Source: Gordionus sp. m RMFG-2023 (Eukaryota > Nematomorpha > Gordioida > Chordodea > Parachordodidae). From it: DNA of 64,000 bases. The notes below the pieces were generated by a model. The model worked only from the letters and a program-made list of their open reading frames with translations. It searched no databases and had not been told where the DNA came from. Positions 33,601-45,775 of this stretch are shown in pieces. The stretch spans positions 36,814,508 to 36,878,507 of the forward strand of contig NC_088776.1 of the NCBI RefSeq assembly GCF_954871325.1. Reading direction: 5' to 3'. Both the position numbers and the translations under genes were made by a program. Positions within the stretch are counted from its first letter, which is position 1; every line of letters starts with the position of its first letter.

Positions 33601-36600
33601 TAAAAGCATGAAGCTATTTTTTTTTATTGCAAGTAAGAGAGAATGTTTACCTGATCATACATATCTTTGTGCAACTCATTATTAGGATCCAGATTCAAAA
33701 TGTTGTTAGTTAATTGCACATAATTTGTTTTAAGCTTGGAAAGGAGTATGGTACAATTTTGAGCTCTTCTACTTTCTATCAAAGATAACGAAGGGGCTCC
33801 TGGTATGATAGATGTTTTAGGGCTCGTTAAATCGTTATTATTATAAATATTTTGAAGTACCATATCTTCATTCAGCTGCTTAAAAATTTTTTAAAAATTA
33901 TGTGTAATATAATATGAAGCCTCGGAAACGCAAATGATATCTGTTATTCGTAAAACAAAAATATTAAGGAAATCCTCACGATTATGTTATTCAGAGGCCC
34001 CGTCCCGTTAGCTTTTATCATTTATAGGTAAGCAATAAAAAAAACAATTATATTCTAAAAAAAAAATTTTTGGCATGCTTTAGAAAAAACAGGTAATTTC
34101 GCTGATTTTTGGAATAATTCTATAATATAAATATTATTATTTTTAAACTATATTTTACCTGTGTTTTTTGATAAGCCGAAAACAACTTTTCGAATTCCTC
34201 CATATCAATTTGTTCGTATATCTGGTGTTTTCAATTATTTATAAAAGAAAATATGAAAATTTGTTTCTAAATATTAGCTATAAAAAGTGACTATTTTAAC
34301 GCACTGGTTAAAAACTTAGAATGATTGTCAGAATTTTAAGTAGCTCTTTCCTAATTTAACAAGAAGAAAAGTAATATCATCAAAAATTGTTGCACAATAC
34401 TAGATCTCATATTATATCAAATAAATATTTCACATATCATAGCATAGTTAATAATGTTAGATAAAATATGCGTGTACACTGAATTCATTCATGAGCTCCC
34501 ATATAGTACCTTCTACATTTTTGATCGGTAAAACCTTCCAATTTAGGGATTTCATTGGTAAAGATGGTGCAGGTATATTCTTGCACTTTTTATTCATGGG
34601 TTCGGATTCTACATTTTGTAAAAGAGTTATAAGCAATAAAAGTTAATCAGATAAAAAAAACTTTAATATAATATTGATTTAGGTTTTATATTAAACATAA
34701 ACTAATATTTTTATTCATATAGTATTTTTCCCCTATTCTTTTCATTGCCCTTTTATCCCTAAATCATTCATTATTCCTCACATCTATATTTTTTTACTTT
34801 AAATATAAAAAAGAAATTATTATACAAACCCAAATTAATAGGTAAGGGTGGTGCTTTCGGGGGTGATGGCATGCTGTTTACAATTTTAACCGACTCGCAT
34901 TCTTTCGATAACAAATTATGATGTAATAATGGCGTTTTCTGGTGTTCCGCGTCATTTTTTGTCTTTGAAAATATTGCTTCCTCACTCAAATTTTTTGAAT
35001 AATCATTTGTTAAGAAATCTGAATCTATATTATTATTGTAATTGCAGTTTCTTTCCGCTTTATGTTCAGGTAAAGATTTTTGGACATATATCCTATTCAA
35101 AATCTCTTTATCATATTCTCGTTTCAACGCGTTTAAATGCTTCTTCATCTCGTCCTTGCATTTTTTATTATGAAATATAAAAATAATTGATGTCATTAAT
35201 TAAGAAATTTTTATAAAAATGTTTGGGATAATATTTGATAATATTTTTTAATAAATATAATTAAAATATCATTAAAAAAAATAAATATCAATTTTTTAGG
35301 CTTTCATTAGGTAAAATAGAAGGAATTATATGTTCACAGAAACTCGCAAGTCCGGAGAGTATATCTGGCCCGTAAAATTGTATGATAAAATGGAAATAAT
35401 TGCAAATCAGGGCGCGCCGAGTTTTTAAACTAAATTCAAATTATTTAAATTAAACATTTTTTTTAAATATTTAGTATAAAACTAATCACTAATACAAGAG
35501 TATTAAAAACACGCCTAATTTTTAAAAACCCCCAGTTAGATATTTTAAAAAAGTAAGAAGAGTTTATTGGCATTGAACCATGGATAGCAATGTAGTTGCT
35601 TTGGTAAATTAGTAATTGCTTGGCCCAGGTGTATACTAGTGACAAATTGGGTTAATATAACATTGCCAATGCTCGCATATTTATTTTCAGGAGTTAAGAT
35701 AGCATTCGCTTCTCATATTTTCAATTTTCCCTTGAAATTATTTATAAGATTATTTTTTAAAATGACCAAATTTTTAAAATCAAAAGGTAGTAAAATTTAA
35801 AATAATCAAAATTCTCCGGACCAGGCCTGAAAATTGGATTTGCGTAGGTTTGCAATATTCCATTATAATCGAATCGCGCAATATTGATAATAGGAAAACT
35901 TTAATTAAAATGTTCTTAACTGTATTTATTATATAAAATCATTAATAAACTAAATTTTTCAAATGGTTAAAAATAATAAAGTTTCAAAAGTAAACCTTAT
36001 GTTGATAATTATGATATGATGAAAAATATTTCTCGCATGCCAATTCTTTTATACTAAAAATATAAGTATTTATACTCTAAAAGTAACTACCTTTATTTTA
36101 CTGTTAAAATCAGTTTTTTGTACTATAAACCCTGGCTGGACTGAATATTTTAAAACTCGACTAAAAAAAATACTATATTTAAAAATTGTGCATTTTTTAT
36201 TTCCATTTTAAAACCATTTATATTCCTCGTTAGAAAATACTTAACTAGTTTATAAAAGAAAAGTAAAATAATTCATAAATTATTCACCAATTATAATCAT
36301 TTTTAGTCTAATAACACGATTTTTATTTGTCCTCATATACCTCTACTAAGTAAATAAAACAGTTATTAATTTAGGAGACTAATTTATAATTTTGGTCAAA
36401 AATTACATAAACTTTTAGAAGAAATATTATTTAAAATATTACAATATAATAACTAAATCCAACTAATATTTCATACAGGTAATTTTTTATAAAATTATTA
36501 AAAAATAACTTAGAATATAATCAAATAAATTATTATAAAATAACTTAGAATATAATGAACTATATCATTTTAATTTATCCCTATATATTTTACTGTATTA

Positions 36601-39600
36601 GGTCAATAATTTATTAAATTAGAAACTAAGGACGATACACTAGGAGTATTTTACTTTAATAATTAAACGATAAGTAAAGATTGTGTCTCCTCTCTTTAAA
36701 TGAAATTAATTTCTAGTTATTGGGTTGTCAAAATGGTTTTCAAAAAAATTTTCAGATTACATTATTGATTATGTAATGTTCGAGTTCCATTTTCAAGGTC
36801 GCTAATTCTCTTCGATAACCATCCGATCGTTGTTCTAACTCCTTGATCAATTTATCATCTCGACGCTTAATTTCATCATGTTTTGTTGAACTACTATATT
36901 ATAAATTATACATGTTAAATTTGAAAGATGCAGAGCTCTATATTAATAAATAGGTTCATCATTGATATAAATGCTAATTTAAAAAGATATATTATATAGT
37001 GGCTATTTGGGGAAACATTCTAAAATTTAGAATTGTTGAAAAAACTCTTTTCTTCTTATTTATATTTAATTTATAACATTTTCTGCTTTTTTCGCAATTT
37101 TTAGTTTCCCTATTTTCGCTTTAAATTTCTGGACCATCGAGAAACGTTATAATTGGTTTCTATATGCATAATATATATTTTTATTATACAAAAGTTAAAA
37201 TCTGTTTAATCTTATGTCTTTACAATCTGAAATAACAGTCAAATTCGAGAATATATTCTTTAAATTCCTTGTATCTCTTAACTATAAAAATATATGTTAT
37301 TATACTTTTGTAGCTTATTCTGATCGATTTGAAAGACAGATTTATCTAATTCTATGGCAAAATTTTGCGCTGATAGCTGTTGAATAAACAGATCCACATT
37401 TTTCCAAGACGTTTTAACTTTGTCTACATTTTCTTGTTCTTTTTATCAATTGAAAAGAAAATTTTAATATTCAAGAATTCTTTTTATATGTGGTAGTCAA
37501 CTCCCTCCCCCCTTTCTAGCAAAAAAGAATTAGAAACTTTTTTCATTTAATCCTATACATAATATATTTTTAAAAAATATTGTGAGGGAGGAGGGAATAT
37601 AAAATCATATTAGTGAAGCCGGAAGTATCACTTTAAAGAAATATTTTTCTTCATTGTGAATACCATTAAAAATCTATTATTCATTCTTTAATTAATAGAT
37701 AATAATTTATGTATACTTGATATTAAAACCGCGTGGTATAGGAAAGATTCGAAATAGTTGTAGGAAGGTGTTGGTTCTAATATGTGATTTAAATTATCAA
37801 ACAATTGGTCTATACGACCTTCATTTGAAGGAATCTTTAGTGAATAAATAACAAATATAATTATATAGAAATTTAATGTTGTTAAGATTAGTGAAGAATT
37901 TAAATATGTTCAGCTTGATAAGTTACAATTTATAGCTCAAATAATATATCCAAATATTCATATATTAATTAGGCCTCCAAAAAATGAATAGAACTGAATA
38001 ATAATATATTCATATATTTGATTGAAGGAATCGACTAATTTAGTTAATTTATATAATGTAAATCGAATAATTTACTATTCGTTAGAATTATACCGGGTTC
38101 GATACGGTCCGAGCTCGAATCAATATCAGATCCATCTGATTCTTTTTAAAGAGCCCGATATTGACTAGTTCCTTTTCATATATAATATTACTGCATTTAT
38201 TTTTTTAAAAACTGAAGATAATAACGTGAAATTAATAAAAATTAGTATTCAAAATAAATTGTTCTAACAAGATCTTTAAAATGAAGATTTTTTTTAAATA
38301 ATATTTTTTGAGAATGTTCAACAAGATTTTTGATCTAATTTTATCTAAAACTTCAAATCTTTTTTGTAAAAATTATTTTGATCAAATATATCTTCAATTT
38401 TATGATCTTCAAAGATTTTCTTTAAAATTCTGATGCCTATAGTCTAATCAAAAACATTTTTTATAATATTCTAACAATTATAAAAACAATTTGTTATTCA
38501 GTATTCGTAATTTCATAATAAAATAGTCAAATATTTTTTAGATTAGCCTCATTAATTATGAAAAAAATATTACATTGTTATAGCTTTCGAAGACAATATG
38601 GTCATCAAACCTCTTTAGGTCGGTAAAAAACTTCAAATGTCTAAATTATTTTTTCAAAAATTTTTTTAATAAAAATAATTAAAAAATAAATGATATCTAT
38701 TTAATTTATCCCCCTAAAAATTATAGTTATCTGGTGAATAATAATATTACTCAATATTTTTCTAGTTATTATACTGATTTTACAAGGTTTCATTTTACAA
38801 AATCTTCCAAATGTGCCTCGGTCATTAATACATATAGCTAAAGTAAAGAAAAGTTTTTTTAAAAAAAAAACTTAGTTATAATATCATCTTCTTGAATAGT
38901 TTCGATCATTTCAATTATATCTAGTAGCCCCAGATCCGTGAATTCTTTTCGCATATGTAATCTATATTCCAAAGCCTTCTTTGGGCATAATTTTTTTTCG
39001 CAAAAAAATAAAATTCTCTGTAACATAATAATAAAACTGATTTTAAAAAAACCAATGAAATGAGATTATAATTGTCAATCAGAATATAACTATTATAGTA
39101 TCAGGCCAATTCAGCAAAACCTATCTCAAAATACTTTGTATTATTATTATCTCCCTTTTAAAAAATTGAACATGTTTCTGCTGATTAAAATATTTAGCAC
39201 TTTAGAGAACTCAAATTGATAATTATTTGAAAAAATATGTAGTATACGCATCAATAAATTGAGTCAAGTATTTGTTTAATATTATAAATAAAATTAAGAC
39301 CCTTTTTTATGGAAATCTTTAAACATAATAAAATATACTATCCCAAGGTATATAACCTGTAATTTAAAATTCTCTTACTCGATCAAACGAATAATCAATC
39401 ATAACGTTGATGAAAGCCAACATAGAAGCCACGAATTCTATTACAGCTAAAGACTCACTATTATCTATATGAAATTTGTCTCCGCTTTTTTGTAAGTTTT
39501 TGTCGTCTGTCATATTAGTATTATCATAGGCGTTTACCACTGGGTGGTCCAAATTTTTGTCTTGCAATGATAAACCATGATTGGTGTAACTGCAATTATC

Positions 39601-42600
39601 GGGCTGTGTTATTACATCTTTAGAATTAAAAGACATTTTAGGTGTTTTGAAAACCGATCTACATTTTTTGAAATCTGAGTCGTTAGGATCGTTAAAATTG
39701 AAAGATATGAAAACAGAACGATCGAAGGGTGAGATAGTAAAAGAAAATGGAGAAAAATTGGAAAATAGTGTGCCAAGTCTCTTAAAGGGAGAAATCTTTG
39801 GTAGACTAGATGTTATGGAAGATATCAAATTGAGACTGCCTATATTTAAGTTAGAGATAGAATTTTTAAGTCTCTTCGTTGTTGAATTATTGATAATTAT
39901 CTTAGGGGCCTTTGTATTATTAGTATCTTTTTTATGTTTGTATGTATTATCATCGGCAGGAAAACAGGAACCATTATTCATTTCAGAATGGTTATTTGTG
40001 GTGGCTGAAAAATGTTCTAATTTAGAAGAATACTTTAGCCTGTACTGCCTCAATAAGTTGGATAAATCCCACATTATTTTTTGGAATCTGGAAGAGTATT
40101 TAAGACTTATCCTTATTTTGCCGAAACATTTGAGAACAGTCCTTTTGTAATATGGTAGGTAAATCATATAGTTGATTATATCGTATATCAATGCCTTTGT
40201 TCTGAGCGTGCAATTAAAGGAGTAAAAGGAATTTTGAAATTTTAAATAATCGCTGTCAGAACTTAATTTTTGAGTGTAACCATTATTAGTTTGAGGCATA
40301 ATTTTATGAGTTTTATCCTCAAATTTCTCGAATATAGCATCAAAGGATAAAGAGATAGATAAGGGTTCTATATCGGAACCAAAGGAGTTATGAGCGTTGG
40401 TATATAAAGTATTGTTTGTAGAAGTTATAATGCCTGCTTTCGCAGATTCTGAGGTGCCTGTCGAAAATTCATCGGATAAAAATATGACATCGTTTAGTAG
40501 AGCTATAAGTAGCTCTATATGACTTGGATTGTTGAACATTTTATCTAATTTTTCCTATATTAATAGAGTATTTAGTAAAAAATATGTGCTTTTATGTGCC
40601 CATTGCCATGATTTAAAATAAAATAATGTAAAGAAATTTATCTTCCAAAAATAATAAAAAATTAGCCCATCCTTTAAAAAAGGTATATAATAAAAAAATT
40701 TACTATATTTATATTATTTATATTATTTAGGCAAACAAAATATATTATAACTTAACAATCCAAATTCTAAAATATAAGTATAATATATAAGATATCATAA
40801 AATTAGATTCAAACTTACAGTTGAACAAGTTACGTGTTTCAAGCATTGGATTAAATATTGCACCATAAGTATTTGCCAGCAAATTGAATTATCGTGAAAA
40901 GTGTTCATGGTGGTATGACTACGTTCCAAATTTTGAACAGAATAAGTGTTTGTCCAGGATAAATATCGGTAAGCCAGACTATTGATCAGATTGAAAATTA
41001 GATCCACGATTGATAAACCTATCAATTCGCGAATGAAAAATGGTGGCTTACATCTCAAATCAATCATTAAAGAGTTTAATAACCCAAATGTTTTGGATAT
41101 TAACTCTAGTTGTATCGCAGAAGTACTTTTAAGCAAATATTCCTACAACATAATAGGATTAGTTGGATGGATATGATATACTTCAAAATTTATAGATCAT
41201 ATAACTGTAAGAAATAACTATATTAAATGCGTTAACTCTTAAAGAGAAAATTTAGGCGTACAATGTAATTTTACCGATTGAGTCTTATATAATAATAAGA
41301 TAGATTATATTATTGTAATATTTATTAATTTTACCTTAAATTCCTTTAATAAGTTGACATATGATCTGGCTAAATACATCAAATCGCATTTCTCCTAATA
41401 AATCATAAGAATATAAAATTGATGTAAGATTTCAATTATGAGATAAAAAGAGTAGAAATTCAAGGGGATTGATGGTTTCTCATATAGGGTTTTTAAATAT
41501 TACATAATTTTTTTATGCTTATATAATTAACTAATTTCTTAGGTAACTACCTACTCCCGCGATAGTATAAAAGGATAAACGGAAATTTAAATATTTTCCT
41601 TTTCATTTTAGAATCCTAGCGTGCATTAATGATAAGTTATTGTATAAGGATTCACTTCTACATCCTCTAAACGAATGACAATAACCCCCCTCCACCAATT
41701 ACCCCTCGAAATATTATCCCACACCCCCTAAAGAATTACAAAAAAAGAAATACAAGCAAAATTAGCCCTTTATTCTAAAGACGATAACATTTTTACAACT
41801 ACACATTACTCATCAATTTCAATATTGATCTTATGTCATACTTATACCCCCACGCCCTTTGCAGAGGTAGAAGGGCCTGTAAGAATTTAAGAAGTAATTA
41901 GAGATACGGTTGTAAATAGTTGTGCCAACGTTTACAGTGTTGAACAGATGTGATGGGAAACTTCACCATATTTTTTAATTAACTTCCAAATAAAAAAATT
42001 TTTAACCTGTAAAAATTCTTAAGAATATAAATATGCCATTTTATCAATTTTTTCAAGATATTTTATTATCAAAAAAATTATAGAAATATTTTTCATAAAA
42101 TCTGCAATACAACTAGCCGAAAAAAACAATTCCTGTAATTATTAAGAGAAAGTCAGAGTAAATTTCAATATGCAAAGCCGTTCAATCGCTATATAAAGCT
42201 TTGATGGAATACAGTACAAATTTTAAACTTATATCATATAATTTATTTTAAAAGATTTTTTGGAGATATAATATAAAATTATAAACCTGTCTATAGGTGC
42301 AGTAAATGTGCCACTTGAATTTCGAGTCCAATTTTAGAATATCATTCTTAGATTTATCGTTCAAACCAAAATCCTTCTGAAAAAAATAATAAAAAAAATA
42401 GGAATTTTCAATATTTTAAAATATTTAAAATCATAAATTTAATTTTAATCTGTGATTTCGCCCTTCCCACCCCCTAAGCTAGTGAGGATATTAATCCCCC
42501 ACCCCATACACACTAGTATAAATTTCCAACTTACCCACCTTTAATTTTAATAAGTGTTGTTAAACGGCTCGATTTGAGCTTATTTTTAAAAGGGCCAACT

Positions 42601-43155
42601 CAATATTTTACCCAGAAAAATATTGCCTAAGCCTAGAGATTTTGTTAATAGATGTTTAAACCTGTAAATCTTAAGGCTTACATAATATTTTCTAGATAAA
42701 ATATTGAGTTATCCGTGTTTAAAAAATTGACTCAGTTTAACACACTAGCTGCAAGCTTAAACAAAATTTGTGCATGCTAAATAAATGATATGTTTTTAAA
42801 TCGCCTAATTATAAGAATAAAATAGAAAGATAGTATAATTTACCATCATTTGTTTCAGACATTCATCGATAACTTCTTCGGAATTAGGTGGGGAACCTCC
42901 AATCAATAATGGCGTAGTTTTGATAAATTTCCTCTTTTTTGGGTTGTGGTCCTTGGGCAATTTATTTTCGCACCAACGAGTAAAAGAATTCCCTCTATAT
43001 TTTTTTGCGCTATCGTAGAAAGAACGCTTGTACAATCTAGAACTAGGACCATTTTCGAGGAAATAAGATTCGTTAAATAGCTTGTGATTATATGGAATGG
43101 GTTCGTTCCACTCCGGCGAATAGCAGAAATAGTCCCAAATTTTTAAAACTCTCAT
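30645..43155 (-). CDS. DAAM: DAAM-like diaphanous-related formin, 20 exons, 1,499 residues
   Basis: Exons in order of translation: 43155-42844, 42376-42287, 41394-41335, 41142-40819, 40554-39379, 39017-38872, 38640-38574, 37834-37717, 37438-37306, 36890-36761, 35154-34830, 34608-34478, 34221-34159, 33878-33651, 32994-32799, 32194-31840, 31780-31720, 31650-31501, 31370-31149, 30857-30645; they sum to 4,500 nt. GBD: LNDKSKNDILKLDSKFKWHI (about 108-127). FH3: LIQCLKHVTCSTEKLDKMF, TKALIYDIINYMIYLPYYKR, ALEYRLHMRKEFTDLGLLDI, HLKFFTDLKRF. A coiled coil lies at about 815-900. FH1 is only PSPPKAPPLP (about 950). FH2 runs from about 970: LNWKVLPIKNVEGTIWE, FEKLFSAYQKTQ, ESRRAQNCTILLSKLK, KADLFLYQMSKIYRYEQKLR, ILELTLALGNYMNRGNRKN, DTKSSFNSNLTLLHY. 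A DAD-like tail FKELIEVLQSSGN ends it. A stop lies two codons before the start. FH3 carries a ~200-residue low-complexity insert. DAAM formins nucleate and elongate actin filaments downstream of Rho and Wnt/planar-polarity signals; those links are family knowledge. Some splice sites have near equivalents. Confidence 0.9.
33205..33475. mobile_element. GGCCCGG-type element in formin intron 14
   Basis: TTTCGGGCCTATAAATAAAT and ATTGGGCCCGGTTTGAGC at the left, and CGGACGGGGCAAGGGCC and GAATCTGCAGATCTCTAA at the right, match the GGCCCGG family ends. It accounts for much of this 656-nt intron (32995-33650). Confidence 0.5.
35155..36760. other. Largest formin intron (intron 10)
   Basis: This 1,606-nt intron separates the coiled-coil exon from the exon carrying the end of the coiled coil and FH1. 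It is AT-rich and holds a GGCCCGG-like scrap at about 35817 and a lone GGCGCGCC at 35411. A 60-codon open frame at 35463-35645 has no family features and is not considered coding. Confidence 0.6.
39132..39320. repeat. Dispersed repeat in formin intron 5, second copy at 47762
   Basis: The segment around GCTGATTAAAATATTTAGCA and GCATCAATAAATTGAGTCA is repeated, in the same orientation and with roughly one difference in four, at about 47762-47960. It makes up about half of the 361-nt intron. No terminal repeats were recognised. Confidence 0.6.
42551..42747. mobile_element. TAGTGTTGTTAAACGG-type MITE in formin intron 1
   Basis: TAAGTGTTGTTAAACGGCTC at the left and GACTCAGTTTAACACACTA at the right are inverse ends. 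The interior has CAATATTTTACCCAGAAAAA and its inverse TTTTCTAGATAAAATATTG. The 467-nt intron owes about 200 nt to this insertion. Confidence 0.7.
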
Positions 43156-43159
43156 TTTT

Positions 43160-43984
43160 TAACGAAAAAAGAAGGAAATTTGGAATTTATAGTTTTCAAT
43201 TATTATATGCTAAAACGATTCGAAATTAAGAACCTTTTTAAATATTTTTATAATAAATAAAATAGAGTATAAATTATTTTACTCTCAAGTTCATTACAAT
43301 ATTTATTTTATTACGTATAATAAATTAAATTAATTTTAACAGTATAACATTAAAAAGGTTATATTAATTATAAGAAAACTAATTAATATTATAATTATAA
43401 TACATGTCGGTCGGTTTTCACTTCTTTAGTAAAATTATTCTTTCTTTCCTTTTTTAATTTTTGATATCTAATTTTTCTTATATAACAAATTAACCTAAAA
43501 CCTTTAAAATTAGTTCCTTAATTACTTATTAATAAAAATAAAATCTCAAAAGTAATTCTGTGTTTATATATAAATAAGATATATAGTAAATTTGAAGATA
43601 TTATTTATGGTTTGAATAAAGGAAGAATATTATACCTCAAAACTTTAATTTCAGAAACCAAGATAATAAAGCAATGAAGGTAGTATATAACGTAGGGTGT
43701 TTGATAATTGAAAAAAAGTAAATATATTATGGTAAAACATGATTATTCAATAAATTATAATATAATTATACATGTAAAAAAATTTAATATATTGATATAT
43801 AATAAGGTATATTATTTAATTTTTAAAATTAATAATTGATATTTATTTGTAATTAAAACATGAACATGAACATTTATATACACTATTGAATTAAAAATAT
43901 ATATTAAAAACAAAAAAATCAATATAAAAACATATTTAATTAAAAGAAGGGAAATTAAGAAAAAAAAATTAAAAAAAAAAGAGG
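43160..43984. other. Upstream flank of the formin gene, AT-rich
   Basis: Very AT-rich DNA between the formin start and LINE copy 2. It presumably contains the formin promoter, but no specific element can be named. Both neighbours read on the - strand. Confidence 0.5.
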
Positions 43985-45775
43985 GATATCTAATTAGGTG
44001 TGGTCCACGGGGCTTAATGACCCATGAATGGATATACAGTTTGAACGGCAGATTTCGATTGAAATCCTTTGGCGGAGGTAGAAACCTTCTTTCGGATCAC
44101 CTGTGATTAATCGTAACCTTTGCCCTATTGTTTTGAATAATTTTAAGGCTTGGGGTCCGAATGATCCACAGGTGTCTGAGACTACCGGAGCGAATAAAAT
44201 ATTATTAAGGTGGCAATATTTATTTGTTTTTGTATTCTCCGCTTTTGAGATGGAGTTGGAAGAAAAAGATCTGTCAAAACGATCAACGCAGGTATAGTCC
44301 CAAGCGAGAGGTAAACCTTGGTTCCAAGGGACTAACGTCAAACCATCCGGTCTGGTTTGATTATCGGAGCTAAGACCGGTAGGTTCCAGTGTGGAGGGAG
44401 TATTTGTAGATCTCAGCGTTCTATTGATTATTGAATTAATGTAGGAAGTCTGCCTTTTGAGAAACGACAGTGTAGGGGGTGGTGTCCTAGACTATCAATG
44501 TGAGATTCACATAGGACACAAGTCGTAGGGGTTACGATATCGCAGCCTAAGCGAAGGCTTATAGCTATTCTGAGTTCTTCGTTGGTAAGTAGTAGGCCTA
44601 GATTAGAGCTAGGGATAGTTTCTAACCATTCATATCTAAGATGGCATATGGGTGGAGCTGGATTTATTTGATCTGATAAAAGGGTCGTATTATGGACATC
44701 GAGTATGCATGGGGTTGAGCTTGGGTGGAGAAAAAGAGATGGAGATTTTCTTTGAACAGCTTTGAAGTGTAAGTAATTGACGCAATGTTGTATCAATGGC
44801 AAATTCCAGTCTCTTTGTCTTATAGAATTGGGATGTGAGCCGTTTGGGGCGTTTTTTCCATAGATCTAATGCTATCGTGTGATGTGGGTCGATAGTATCC
44901 AAGTCTCCGAGTGTATGACGAAATTTAGCAACTGAGGATAGGAAGGCTGAGATGCTCAAGGAGATGGGGGATTGGATGCCTATACCTCCTAGCTTTGGTG
45001 GAAGGGCAGCTTGCATCCAGGAGAGTGATGTGAATTTAATGTTTAAAATGGATTCTAGGGTAATTTTTAAATGGACTTCGAGGTCCAATAGTATTTCAGG
45101 GGATGTGAAGATTGTCGATGAACGGAAGGTATGTAAAATCTTTGGGATGAATAAAAAATTTTTAAGCAAATAAAACTGATGGGCAGGTAAATGTTTTAAA
45201 ATAGTCATTCTATTGAATTTGACAAGGAATTCATCTCTGAAATGAAATTTTGCATTTTCTCATCCAATGGGTGAACCTAGATGGGTAAAGCTAGCTTTGT
45301 TTACTGTGATAAAATTTTTAGGAGGGCAGTCTGATTCAAGAGGTGAATAAAATTCACATTTATTTGGGTTTAGTAACAGTCCTGTAATAGGGGCTAAGCC
45401 ATTTATAATTGTTGGAATTTTTATAATTTCGTTATATGGGCCAGCTACAGTGCCGTCGTCCAGGTACCAAACATTTAGTTTAAGGTCACAATTGGAAGAA
45501 ATTTCCTTTATGATTAATTGGATACCTTGACAGAATAATGCTGGACCTAAAGGATCTCCTTGTTGGATACCTTGTTTAGATAGAATGATAGAATCATTAA
45601 ATTTTAAAAAGGTGGATTGGTTGTAACATGCAGAAATGTATGTTGAATAATCTGGGAATATTTCACAAAAAGAGGGTATAAAATGTTCCCTTCTTAGTGA
45701 ATTGAAGGCATTTTTGAAGTCTATTTTAAGGATGCATTGATCTGTATTGTGGAGAATGACACGTGTCGAGTGGGA
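43985..45775 (-). mobile_element. LINE-like retroelement copy 2, truncated at its 5' end
   Basis: Same family and strand as 25960-28620. It begins inside reverse-transcriptase motif A (CILKIDFKNAFNSLRREHF, 45735), then motif B (GIQQGDPLGPALFC, 45570) and motif C (LNVWYLDDGTVAGP, 45470). The thumb follows (45210-44830), then a CVLCESHIDSLGHHPLHCRF cluster (44510) and the carboxyl block RPDGLTLVPW...AWDYTCVD (44350-44290) ending near 43990. Damage is limited to a few frameshifts and at least one stop (near 45260). Truncation at the 5' end is the usual result of incomplete target-primed reverse transcription. Confidence 0.85.

Noticed and set aside
35463-35645. A 60-codon - strand frame in formin intron 10
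   Set aside because: It has no formin similarity, and exon 10 joins exon 11 in phase without it.
38760-38840. Possible formin exon reading YVLMTEAHLEDFVK
   Set aside because: Including it breaks the phase, whereas joining 39017-38872 directly to 38640-38574 gives the expected FH3 sequence.
39647-40150. A 167-codon + strand open frame
   Set aside because: It is the complement of formin exon 5, which is supported by FH3 homology and splice phase.
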